Assembly: GCF_900128975.1 (NCBI RefSeq) | Contig: NZ_FQVC01000010.1 | Coordinates: forward strand, 62,001-126,000 | Length of the DNA stretch: 64,000 nucleotides | Source: Devosia limi DSM 17137 | GTDB taxonomy: Bacteria > Pseudomonadota > Alphaproteobacteria > Rhizobiales > Devosiaceae | Direction: 5' to 3' | Shown here: positions 26,609-34,852 of the stretch, piece by piece | How positions within the stretch are numbered: the first letter of the stretch is position 1 | Layout: each line of letters opens with the position of its first letter | Program-made: the position numbers and the translations under genes | Notes under the pieces: model-generated | What the model saw: the letters and a program-made list of their open reading frames with translations, nothing else | What the model was told of the DNA's origin: nothing | The model's database searches: none

Positions 26609-27583
26609 GTGGGGACACGACGACGCTGGGCCTTTGCAGGCAGCAAAGCCGGCACCACCGAAGTCTTCGACGGTGACGGTCGGATCGCGGTGGAGAAGGC
26701 AAGCCTGTCCGTGCGCATGGATCACGCGGTGATCCGCGAAGGCCTATCGCTCTTCAGTGGCGGTGGCATGTCACCCCATGGCTTTTCGATATCTCCGTCA
26801 GGCGACTTGCCATCGAACAATCTGGTGCTGGGTTGCATGCTGGGGGGCTCGGGCGTGATTCATGCCGAGGGCAATGCGAGCCATGGGTGGCGCGTACCCG
26901 GGCAGATGTATGCCGTCAGCTTTTCTGAGCGGAAGCTCAGCTACGACATTGATGGCAGGGCCGAATATCGCTCAGTCGCGCTGATGCTGACGCCAGACGC
27001 GCTCGAAGCGATCGGCTCGCAGGACGGCTTGCCCCGGTCGGTGGATGCTGTGCTCAACCGGCGCGCCGACCCCATGCTGCTCATGCGGGCCATGGCGCCG
27101 GGCGCGATCCGGATCGCGCAGGAAATGATGATGCCGATCTATCAGGGCTCCATGCAGCATCTCTACCAGGAAGGATTGGCGCTTCAACTGCTGGCGATGC
27201 AAATGGACATGCTGGCCGAGACGCCACCGGAGGCCAGTGAATTGAGCCCGCGAGACCTGATGCGGGTGCGCGAGGCGCGCGAGCGGCTACTGGCCAACGT
27301 CAAGGCACCCGATGATCTGGGCGGCCTGGCGCGCGCCGTGGGCCTGTCGCCCCGAAAGCTCAACCAGGGCTTCCGCATTGTGTTTGGTGCGACGGTCTTC
27401 GACTATCTGCTGGAGGCGCGCATGCAGGCGGCGCGACGCATGCTCGATGAAGGACACGAGATGTCGCTCAAACAGTTAGCCTGGTCGGTGGGCTATGGGC
27501 AGGTGTCCAATTTCAGCACGGCGTTCCGCCGCCGCTTCGGGGTGCCGCCCGGACACTACCGGCGGGAGCGCGCCGAGGACTGA
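26609..27583 (+). CDS. AraC family transcriptional regulator (second of a tandem pair)
   Basis: About 324 residues if the GTG at 26609 is used. An ATG at 26717 is possible, but it would cut off a segment that aligns with its paralogue at 25492. The C-terminal HTH block reads LGGLARAVGLSPRKLNQGFRIVFG and LKQLAWSVGYGQVSNFSTAFRRRFGVPPGHYR. The effector domain is less similar to the paralogue than the DNA-binding domain. This suggests that after duplication the two proteins kept related DNA targets but sense different signals. It is 128 bases before the first autotransporter gene and on the same strand. Confidence 0.85.
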   Translation: MGTRRRWAFAGSKAGTTEVFDGDGRIAVEKASLSVRMDHAVIREGLSLFSGGGMSPHGFSISPSGDLPSNNLVLGCMLGGSGVIHAEGNASHGWRVPGQMYAVSFSERKLSYDIDGRAEYRSVALMLTPDALEAIGSQDGLPRSVDAVLNRRADPMLLMRAMAPGAIRIAQEMMMPIYQGSMQHLYQEGLALQLLAMQMDMLAETPPEASELSPRDLMRVREARERLLANVKAPDDLGGLARAVGLSPRKLNQGFRIVFGATVFDYLLEARMQAARRMLDEGHEMSLKQLAWSVGYGQVSNFSTAFRRRFGVPPGHYRRERAED

Positions 27584-27663
27584 CGCTGCGCCTTATGCCT
27601 GCCGGTCGTCTTTTATGTCTGCCGCCCCGAAGCGTTGAGCGTCGAAGGTCACTCCCATAATTG

Positions 27664-27693
27664 GCAAAGCCGGTCCTTTGAGCCGGTTTTTGC
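27664..27693 (+). promoter_or_regulatory. leader hairpin before autotransporter copy 1
   Basis: GCAAAGCCGG (27664-27673), loop TCCTTTGAG, and CCGGTTTTTGC (27683-27693) pair with one bulged T and one G-T pair. It ends 17 bases before the start codon and just before the GGGAG ribosome site. The same element with a compensatory base change precedes copy 2. Confidence 0.6.
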
Positions 27694-27710
27694 TTTTCGG
27701 GAGATATTTG

Positions 27711-29793
27711 ATGCAGGTGGACATTTGGGGCTTGAGGCGAACAAGCGCCGCAGACACATTCTGGTTGGGGTCCTGATGGCCACGACATCGCTTGTACTTG
27801 CACTGGACGCGCGCGCGCAGAGCATTGAGCACCTCCAGGGAAACGAGGGCGTGGCACTAAGCAATGATGGCCGGTACTCCGTTTTCAATGGCACGCAGGG
27901 ATACTACCACACGCCCGACGGCACCCATCAAATTCCCCGCTACAGCAATTTCATCAGTGCGGCCCGGGCGATTTCCGGCGATGGCCAGGTCGTTGTGGGA
28001 ACGGGGCGCGGTGATCAAAGCCAGCCGAGCGCCTTCCGGTGGAGCCTAGCGGACGGGCTGATCCAACTGGGAACGCTGGGGACCGACCCGAGGCATGAGT
28101 CCGAGGCTTACGGCGTTTCGGGCGACGGCAGCAGGATTGTGGGCACGTCAGAAACGGACGCAGATGTCAGAACAGGCTTTGTATGGGTGCAGGGTGCCAC
28201 CGGCGGTGTCGCCCATAATCAGCAGATGTATGAGCTTGAGGCGGGGGAGGCGAACTCGCCCACTGTCGCTCGCGCAATTTCGGACAACGGCAATGTGGCG
28301 GTTGGTCGGTATCGCCCCAATGGCAGCGCAGTGGAAAGGGCGATGCGCTGGGACCTGACCGATATCGACGGTGCTGGGGGGCTGGTTGGTTCGGCGCTTG
28401 GGGACTTGACCGGCGGGAACGGGTTTTCCATGGCGTGTCGGCGGACGGCTCGGTCATCGTCGGCGGAGCTGCCACAGGGAGTGGGCAACATCATGCATTC
28501 CGCTGGAGGGAGGGTGGCACCGGCGGCGTTGCGGGCAATGAGCAGATGATCGATCTGGGCACGCTCGGGGGCATGTCGAGTATGGCCAATGGGGTTTCTT
28601 CGGGGGGTGATTATGTCGTTGGCAGCTCGCAGGATCCCGGTGGCGCGATTGCTTTCCGCTGGGACGAGGAGCGGGGCATGGTTGCCGTGGAAGAACTGCT
28701 GAGTGAAGACGATGTTGATGTTGGCGACTGGCGCCTGCAAGTTGCCAATGACGTTTCGACGGACGGGCGGGTCATTATCGGCACGATGAATCGCGCGGCG
28801 GAAAATCGTGCCTTCCTTGCGCGGCTGGGAGATGGAACCGGCGGTGGTGGCGGCGGCGTCATGGATGTCGAGGAATACAACCGCACGCTCTATGCCGGCG
28901 CGGGCGGGATAGCCAGCGCGGGTGAGTTCCTCTCCTGGCTGCCGATGAATGGCGCGCATCACCGACCGCTGATGATGACACCGGATCTGACCGGCGATAT
29001 GTGCGCGTGGGCGAGCGGGGATTTTGCCCATCACGGTGGTACCTCGACCGGGCTGGCCCTGGCCGAAATCGGCGCCTGCACCGATCTTGCGGGCGGCTCG
29101 GTGCGGATCGGTGGCGCAGTGGGCACGACGCGGTCGTGGCAGGACCTGTCGCTGGGCGGGGCGAGCCGGCTGGCCGGACAATATGTGCTGGGCGAGGTGG
29201 ACTGGCAGCCGGACGGCACGCCGCTACTCTTGTCTGCCACCGGCATGCTCGGGGGCTGGCAGGCCAATGTGGGCCGCGCCTATTCCAATGGGGCTGCAAC
29301 AGCTGTGTCCAGCGGCCAGACCCGCGCTACGGGCGGGGTCATCCGGCTGCGGGCTGACTGGCTCGAAGCGGTCTCACTTGGCAATACGACTTTCAATCCC
29401 TGGACTTCGGTGAGCCTGGGCGCGCTGCATGTGGACGGCTATACCGAGAGCAGCGGACCGTTTCCGGCATTGTTCAACGCACAGAGCATGACCCATGTGG
29501 ATGTGCGCGTTGGCCTCACAGCAGTTACGGAGTTCTCGTCCCAGACCAAGCTGTCGACGACGTTTGAAGTGGCCCATCGCAGTGGTACGGCGCCCGGGGC
29601 TAGCGGGCAGGTGGACGGGCTGTTTGCATTTTCCCTCGGCGGCGGCCGGCAGAGCCAGACCTGGGTCAGGGCCGGGGTTGAACTCGACCACAAGATCACT
29701 GACAACCTTTCGCTGTCGACTTCAGTTCATCTGGCGACCGCCGGGCGGGATCCATCGATTGCCGGCTCGCTCGGTGTGAAGGCCGTTTTCTGA
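27711..29793 (+). pseudogene. HAF-repeat autotransporter, copy 1, broken by two frameshifts
   Basis: By comparison with copy 2 the start is the ATG at 27711 (with GGGAG upstream), but that frame stops after 21 codons. The signal peptide (RRRHILVGVLMATTSL...ARAQS) continues in another frame. At about 28425-28435 the frame changes again (…GGNGFS / GVSADGSVIVGG…). Both events act as one-base deletions. Together the frames encode a signal peptide, HAF repeats (units like GDGxxVVG…AFRW), a glycine-rich linker (GDGTGGGGGGVMD) and an autotransporter beta-barrel ending in a C-terminal Phe. If read as written it is non-functional. Sequencing error or phase variation is possible. Confidence 0.75.
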
Positions 29794-29845
29794 CCGGTTC
29801 GGCAGCCCGTTTCACCCTCCTGACCATGTGGCGCTGCAACCCTGG

Positions 29846-29876
29846 ACGCCGCCCCTCACCGGGCGGCGTTATTTTC
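29846..29876 (+). terminator. Rho-independent terminator after autotransporter copy 1
   Basis: ACGCCGCCC (29846-29854) and GGGCGGCGT (29861-29869) form a perfect 9-base stem with a 6-base loop, followed by TATTTTC. It lies 53 bases after the stop of copy 1, so copy 2 probably has its own promoter. Confidence 0.75.
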
Positions 29877-29955
29877 GAAGCGGGCTTATGCGCGACGGCA
29901 AGGTTTATGCGCGTCGTGCCGTTGCATTGAGCGAGTCAAAACAACCCTTTAGTTC

Positions 29956-29986
29956 GCAAAGCCGGTCCTTTGGGGCCGGCTTTTGC
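29956..29986 (+). promoter_or_regulatory. leader hairpin before autotransporter copy 2
   Basis: GCAAAGCCGG (29956-29965), loop TCCTTTGGGG, and CCGGCTTTTGC (29976-29986) pair with one bulged T. Compared with copy 1, the G-T pair has become G-C, a compensatory change that supports a real RNA structure. It ends 16 bases before the ATG. Confidence 0.65.
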
Positions 29987-30002
29987 TTTCGGGAGAACAC
30001 TC

Positions 30003-32108
30003 ATGACAATGCGGGCATTCGGCAATCGGAAACGGCGGAACGGGGGGCGTTGGCTGCTGGCCGGACTGCTGATGGCGACTACGGCGATTGTCATGATCCC
30101 GAAGGCAGAAGCGCAGGATGCGGGGCTTACGCTATGGGACTGGAGCTTTGCCGGTATCAGCGGGGATGGCCGGACCTTTGCCGCCAACAGCGCGATTTCG
30201 GCTCATATCGCCAATATCAACGGCGATGAGTTTCAATTGCCCAACCCGATCGGGACGATGATGGAAGCCCATGCCATCAATCGTTCGGGCACCGTTGTGG
30301 TTGGACAGGCCTTCGGCGGCCCAAGCATCAGGGCATTTCGGTTTGTCGGTGACACATCGGGCGGGGTGACAACTGACCTCGGGACTCTTACGCCACTGGT
30401 CGGTTCCGCGCTAAGCCGTGCATATGGCGTGTCCGATTCAGGGGAGCGTGTCGTCGGTGATGCGGCCTGGCAGGGCAATCAGCGCGGCTTTGTGTGGATC
30501 GAGGGCGCAACGGGCGGCGTCGCTGGCAATGAGCAGATGTATGCGCTGGATGGTTTGTCCGGGGGCTACGGTCTAACGGGTGCCCTGGGGATTTCCGGCG
30601 ATGGCGCCTATGCCGTTGGGTGGAGTGACGGGGCGGGCTTTTCCCGACAGGCCGCGCGGTGGGATCTGGGCGGTATCGAATCGGGTGGAGCGGCCAGCGT
30701 CGAAAACCTCGGTTCGCTGACCGGCATGGTCGGCTACTCCTTTGCCAGATCGGCGTCCGGCGACGGCAGCGTGGTGGTCGGTGAGTCCGAAGACGTCGAT
30801 GGCCGCACGCGCGCCTTCCGCTGGCGAGAGGGCGCAACCGATGGCGTTTCGGGCAATGTGGAGATGCTTGATCTGGGCGACCTTGGGGGTCAGAGCGCCA
30901 CCGCAGAAGCTGTTTCCCGCGACGGACGCTGGGTTGTCGGACAGTCCCGGAACGAGGATTCCTATGTCCACGCATTCCGCTGGTCTGAAGAAGCGGGCAT
31001 GGAGTCGGTGGCGGCATGGCTCGATCGGCATGGTGTGTCCACGGCGGGATACGTGCTGCAAAGCGCGAAAGGCATTTCCGACGACGGCAATGTGGCTGTG
31101 GGGCACATGTATGGTGACAGCGAGGTAAGTAACGGCTACCTGGCGCGAGGCGAGAGCAGCTCGGGCGGCGGGCTGATGAACATCGATGAATACCACCAGA
31201 CGCTCTATGCCGCCGCAGGCATAGCCAATACCGGCGAATTCCTGACCTGGCTGCCGATGAACGGTGCGCATCATCGGCCTCTGCTGCTGACGCCGGACCT
31301 GACGGGCGACATGTGCGCCTGGGCAACCGGGGATTTCGCGCGTCATGGCGCCTCGGCCACCGGGCTGGCACTGGCCGAAATGGGCGCCTGCACCGATCTG
31401 GCGGGCGGCAATGTGCGGATCGGTGGGGCGGTCGGCACGACGGGGTCCTGGCAGGACCTGGCGCTGGGCGGCTCGGCGCGGATGCAGGGGCAGTATGTGC
31501 TCAGCGAAATGGACTGGCAGCCGGACGGCACGCCGCTGCTGCTGCTCAGCCTGACCGGCATGATTGGCAATTACAAGGCCAATATCGATCGGGCCTATTC
31601 CAATGGCGGGGCAACAGCGATGTCCAGCGGCGAGACCACTGCCTTTGGCGGCGTGGTGCGGTTGCGGGCAGACTGGCTGGAAGCGGCCGTGATCGGCAAT
31701 ACCAGCATCAATCCCTATGCGTCGCTGGGCTTTGGAGGCCTGCATGTCAACGGCTATACCGAAACTGGCGGTCCGTTTCCGGCGGTGTTCAGTGCGCAGA
31801 CCACCGGCAACGCCGATATACGCCTGGGCGTGACGGCGGTGACGGAGTTCTCGACCCAGACCAAGCTGTCGACGACGCTCGAAGTGGCGCACCGCGCGGG
31901 CACCGCGGCGGCAGCGGCCGGCAATGTGGTGGGGCTGTTCGATTTTTCGATGGGCGGGGGGACCTATTCGCAGACATGGGCCCGGGTGGGGGCTGAACTT
32001 GACCACGCGATCAGCGACAATCTCTCAATGTCCACATCCCTGCACCTGGCCAGCAATGGCCGTGATCCATCCTTCGCGGCATCGGCTGGCATCAAGGGAG
32101 CCTTCTGA
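30003..32108 (+). CDS. HAF-repeat autotransporter outer-membrane protein, copy 2 (intact)
   Basis: A 701-residue protein. The ATG at 30003 follows CGGGAG. The signal peptide (residues ~1-37) has an Arg-rich n-region (NRKRRNGGRW), LLAGLLMATTAIVM, and ends AEAQ. Residues ~40-380 hold HAF repeats, each with a GDGxxVVG strand and an AFRW or related strand (e.g. SGDGSVVVGESEDVDGRTRAFRW), which probably fold as a beta-propeller. A Ser/Gly linker is near residue 385, then an ~300-residue beta-barrel (TWLPMNGAHHRPLLLTPDLTG onward) ends in ...GIKGAF with the terminal Phe used by the BAM machinery. It is probably displayed at the surface. Its TGA overlaps the ATG of the next gene. Confidence 0.88.
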   Translation: MTMRAFGNRKRRNGGRWLLAGLLMATTAIVMIPKAEAQDAGLTLWDWSFAGISGDGRTFAANSAISAHIANINGDEFQLPNPIGTMMEAHAINRSGTVVVGQAFGGPSIRAFRFVGDTSGGVTTDLGTLTPLVGSALSRAYGVSDSGERVVGDAAWQGNQRGFVWIEGATGGVAGNEQMYALDGLSGGYGLTGALGISGDGAYAVGWSDGAGFSRQAARWDLGGIESGGAASVENLGSLTGMVGYSFARSASGDGSVVVGESEDVDGRTRAFRWREGATDGVSGNVEMLDLGDLGGQSATAEAVSRDGRWVVGQSRNEDSYVHAFRWSEEAGMESVAAWLDRHGVSTAGYVLQSAKGISDDGNVAVGHMYGDSEVSNGYLARGESSSGGGLMNIDEYHQTLYAAAGIANTGEFLTWLPMNGAHHRPLLLTPDLTGDMCAWATGDFARHGASATGLALAEMGACTDLAGGNVRIGGAVGTTGSWQDLALGGSARMQGQYVLSEMDWQPDGTPLLLLSLTGMIGNYKANIDRAYSNGGATAMSSGETTAFGGVVRLRADWLEAAVIGNTSINPYASLGFGGLHVNGYTETGGPFPAVFSAQTTGNADIRLGVTAVTEFSTQTKLSTTLEVAHRAGTAAAAAGNVVGLFDFSMGGGTYSQTWARVGAELDHAISDNLSMSTSLHLASNGRDPSFAASAGIKGAF

Positions 32109-32626
32109 TGGGGCGCGCGTTTTTCCAAGCGGCCTTTCTGGCCCTGGCGGTCGGTCTGGTATCGTCAGGCACGGCCTTTGTGGTGGCGACTTCGCCGGTT
32201 CTGGCCCTGGAGCGGAACGAGGCGGCGGCCGTCGTGTCGATCATGGAGGAGCTTGTGGTCGAGATGGGCGAAGGGATGACCGTCGATGCTGCGGACATCT
32301 TCTATGACTATGACTCGCTGGGCGCATCACTGATCCCGGCGGTAGGATTCGACCTGGCGAGTTGGAGCGCGGCCTATCACGCGGTGGCGTCGGGCTACAT
32401 GGCGAGCATGCCTCAGATGGAGTTCGACGCTGTGTTCGAGGGCCCCCTGGCCCAGCTTGAAGCGGCAGAACTGCCTGAGGACCAAAAGGCAATGATCCGC
32501 GAGCATGTGGATCTGTTGATCGCTGAAGCACAGGCGCTGCGCCTTTCGGGCATGCCCTTTGTCGAGGTTGTGCAACCTTTCGCGGACAGACTCCACGTGC
32601 TGTTCCACGGCGCGTTCAGCGAATAA
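32108..32626 (+). CDS. exported protein of unknown function, coupled to the autotransporter
   Basis: A 172-residue protein. Its ATG overlaps the stop of the autotransporter (TGATG), so it is very probably translated together with it. The first ~38 residues form a signal peptide ending VLALE. The rest is acidic and helical, with segments like MEELVVEMGEGMTVDAADIFYDYDSLGAS and EDQKAMIREHVDLLIAEAQAL. I recognise no family. A periplasmic partner or chaperone for the autotransporter is a reasonable guess from the coupling only. Confidence 0.75.
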   Translation: MGRAFFQAAFLALAVGLVSSGTAFVVATSPVLALERNEAAAVVSIMEELVVEMGEGMTVDAADIFYDYDSLGASLIPAVGFDLASWSAAYHAVASGYMASMPQMEFDAVFEGPLAQLEAAELPEDQKAMIREHVDLLIAEAQALRLSGMPFVEVVQPFADRLHVLFHGAFSE

Positions 32627-32694
32627 TCCGCCCGAGGTCGGTGTGTCGCAGCGATGCGGCACCCTGCCTGGTATGCTTCAACTGGGTGGAAGAC

Positions 32695-34080
32695 GTGCCC
32701 TCACATCCTCATGCGTATTTTAGTGGTATCATCGTCGCACTGATCCTGTTTGTGACACCGGCCTTCGGGCAGGGCTCGGCGCCGGGCGCCAGCGGCGCAG
32801 CAGACAGGCTCGCCAATATGGCGCTGTTCGGCGCGGTCTTCGACCACATCAGAGGCGGGTATGTCGATGCGCCCGATGAGCGCGAATTGGTGCGCGCGGC
32901 CGTTCAGGGCATGCTGACATCGCTCGATCCTCATTCGAACTATCTGTCGCCAGACGCATATGACGACATGCGTGAGGGCATATCCGGCGAGTATGCGGGG
33001 GTTGGCCTGCAGACGCAGATGATCGACGGCGCGGTAACCGTCATGGTTGCCTTCGAGGACACTCCCGCCGGACGGGTCGGTATACGAGCCGGCGATGTGA
33101 TCATTGCAGTCGATGGCATCTCTATTGCCGGGTTCAGCCATGACGAGGCTGTGTCGCGCATGCGGGGCCCGACTGGGAGCAAGGTGACGATAGCGGTGCG
33201 CCGCGAAGGCGTCGGGGACCTGATCGACTTTGCACTCGAGCGCGCCATCATTGCGACGCCTGTGGTACGGTGGTCGATGGAAAACGATGTGGCCCTGGTG
33301 ACGCTTGCCAGCTTCAGCGCCCAAGCGGCACCCGGCCTCACCACAGCGGTCGACCGCATCTATGCACAGCGCTGCGGTGTCGCGCCCAAGGGCCTCATTC
33401 TCGACCTGCGCAATAATCGGGGTGGTCTTGTTGACCAGGCCGTTCTTGTGGCGGACGCCTTCCTGCGGCGTGGGGCAGTCGTGCTGATCCGCGGACGGAG
33501 CGACCAGGAGAGTGCCCGCTTCGACGCACAATCCGATGCCCTGGATGCCCGACTGGCCGAAGTTCCGCTCATCGTGCTGATCAACGGCGCATCCGCCTCT
33601 GCAGCGGAGATCGTGGCGGGGGCGTTGCAGGACCACGCGCGCGCCACGCTGATCGGAACGCGATCCTTTGGCAAGGGATCGGTGCAGTCGATCATATCGC
33701 TTGGTGGCAACGGGGCGATACGGCTCACGACGGCCCGCTATTACACGCCGAGCAATCGCTCCATCCAGGCGCTGGGTATTGTTCCCGATATCGAGATCGA
33801 GCAGATGGTGCCGCCCGAACTGGCTGGTGCCGACATCGTACAGGGCGAAGCGTCACTCGTCGGGCACCTCACTTCAGAAGGACAACAGCTATCGTCGACG
33901 GGGTCATCTGCCTATGTGCCCTTGGCCAAGGAAGACCACGCGCAGCTACAATATGCCCTTCGCCTGATTGCTCAGATGCATGATGCGACAAGCGATCAAG
34001 CTCGCCCAATATCTCACGGGGGGCAGGACCTGTCCCCCGCGATAGATGCTGTCCATGGGTCTTGCGCAATGGCAGGCTAA
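32695..34080 (+). CDS. S41 family C-terminal processing peptidase
   Basis: A 461-residue exported protease. I use the GTG at 32695, which follows GGTGGAAG. A short signal peptide (SGIIVALILFVTPAFGQG) follows. The chain shows an N-terminal helical domain with LTSLDPHSNYLSP, a PDZ domain (EYAGVGLQTQMIDGAVTVMVAF, DTPAGRVGIRAGDVIIAVDG), and the catalytic domain with GLILDLRNNRGGLVDQAV, VLINGASASAAEIVAGALQD (nucleophile Ser region) and GTRSFGKGSVQ (general-base Lys). Such enzymes process or degrade periplasmic proteins. Its position beside autotransporter genes suggests, without proof, a role in their maturation or quality control. Confidence 0.92.
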   Translation: MPSHPHAYFSGIIVALILFVTPAFGQGSAPGASGAADRLANMALFGAVFDHIRGGYVDAPDERELVRAAVQGMLTSLDPHSNYLSPDAYDDMREGISGEYAGVGLQTQMIDGAVTVMVAFEDTPAGRVGIRAGDVIIAVDGISIAGFSHDEAVSRMRGPTGSKVTIAVRREGVGDLIDFALERAIIATPVVRWSMENDVALVTLASFSAQAAPGLTTAVDRIYAQRCGVAPKGLILDLRNNRGGLVDQAVLVADAFLRRGAVVLIRGRSDQESARFDAQSDALDARLAEVPLIVLINGASASAAEIVAGALQDHARATLIGTRSFGKGSVQSIISLGGNGAIRLTTARYYTPSNRSIQALGIVPDIEIEQMVPPELAGADIVQGEASLVGHLTSEGQQLSSTGSSAYVPLAKEDHAQLQYALRLIAQMHDATSDQARPISHGGQDLSPAIDAVHGSCAMAG

Positions 34081-34787
34081 AGGAACGTCACTTTGCCCGT
34101 GGCAATTTCATACATGCCCGCGACTGCACCAAGCGTGCCCGCGGCAGCGGCTCCAGACAGAATTGGTCCTGCGGAGAGGGCTCGTGCGGCATTGAGTTTG
34201 GCGTTCTGAGCGGTGGCCGCATCCAGCAGATCGTCGGGTGCATCGCCCATCACATCATAAACCGCCGGGCGAATGGCGTTGACCAGGCTCGGCAGGTGGC
34301 CGGGCGGCAATTCCCTGTCGGCAATCGACTTGATCGTCGCCTCAACGGCACCGCATGCGGTGTGTCCGAGAACCACAATGGTCTTGATGCCCAATACGGC
34401 CACACCGTATTCGAGTGTCGCCAGGCCTTCTTCGCTGATGAAATTACCGGCGACGCGCACGACAAACAGTTCTCCCGGGCCCTGATCGAAAATCAGCTCC
34501 GGGGCCACGCGGGAATCCGAGCAGCTGACAATGGCCGCGAAGGGCTGTTGTCCCTCGGCGCGGCTGGCGCGCGCCAACGAGTGGTCCGTGTTGATCGCGG
34601 CATTGGCAACATAGCGCGCATTGCCATCGACCAAACGTTGCAACGCCTCTTCCGGCGAGACCGGCGCAGCCGCAACGGCCTCCTGGGCGAATGCCTGCGA
34701 GGCCAGCGGTGTCGCCAGCGACAAGGCCAGGCCGCCCGCAATCAACCCTCGCCGACTGATGTTGCCCGGCTTGCAATCTTCACACAT
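34077..34787 (-). CDS. beta-class carbonic anhydrase with Tat signal peptide
   Basis: A 236-residue enzyme converting CO2 and water to bicarbonate. Zinc ligands and the catalytic Asp-Arg pair are visible as CSDSR (Cys89, Asp91, Arg93) and GHTACGA (His142, Cys145). The N-terminus NISRRGLIAGGLALSLATPLASQAFAQ carries a twin-arginine motif (Arg12-Arg13), a hydrophobic stretch and a signal-cleavage site, so the enzyme should be folded in the cytoplasm and exported to the periplasm by Tat. Its last four bases overlap the end of the convergent protease gene. Confidence 0.92.
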   Translation of the reverse strand: MCEDCKPGNISRRGLIAGGLALSLATPLASQAFAQEAVAAAPVSPEEALQRLVDGNARYVANAAINTDHSLARASRAEGQQPFAAIVSCSDSRVAPELIFDQGPGELFVVRVAGNFISEEGLATLEYGVAVLGIKTIVVLGHTACGAVEATIKSIADRELPPGHLPSLVNAIRPAVYDVMGDAPDDLLDAATAQNAKLNAARALSAGPILSGAAAAGTLGAVAGMYEIATGKVTFL

Positions 34788-34852
34788 ACGTTTCTCCCGA
34801 TTTAAGACAAAAATATTGTCACTGTTTTCAGCGGTAAATTGAGCAGCCCAGC

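Noticed and set aside
27664..27710. Leader hairpin considered as a cyclic-di-GMP (GEMM) riboswitch because of GCAAAGCC
   Set aside because: The conserved 5' half of that riboswitch is absent; the element is a single short stem-loop.
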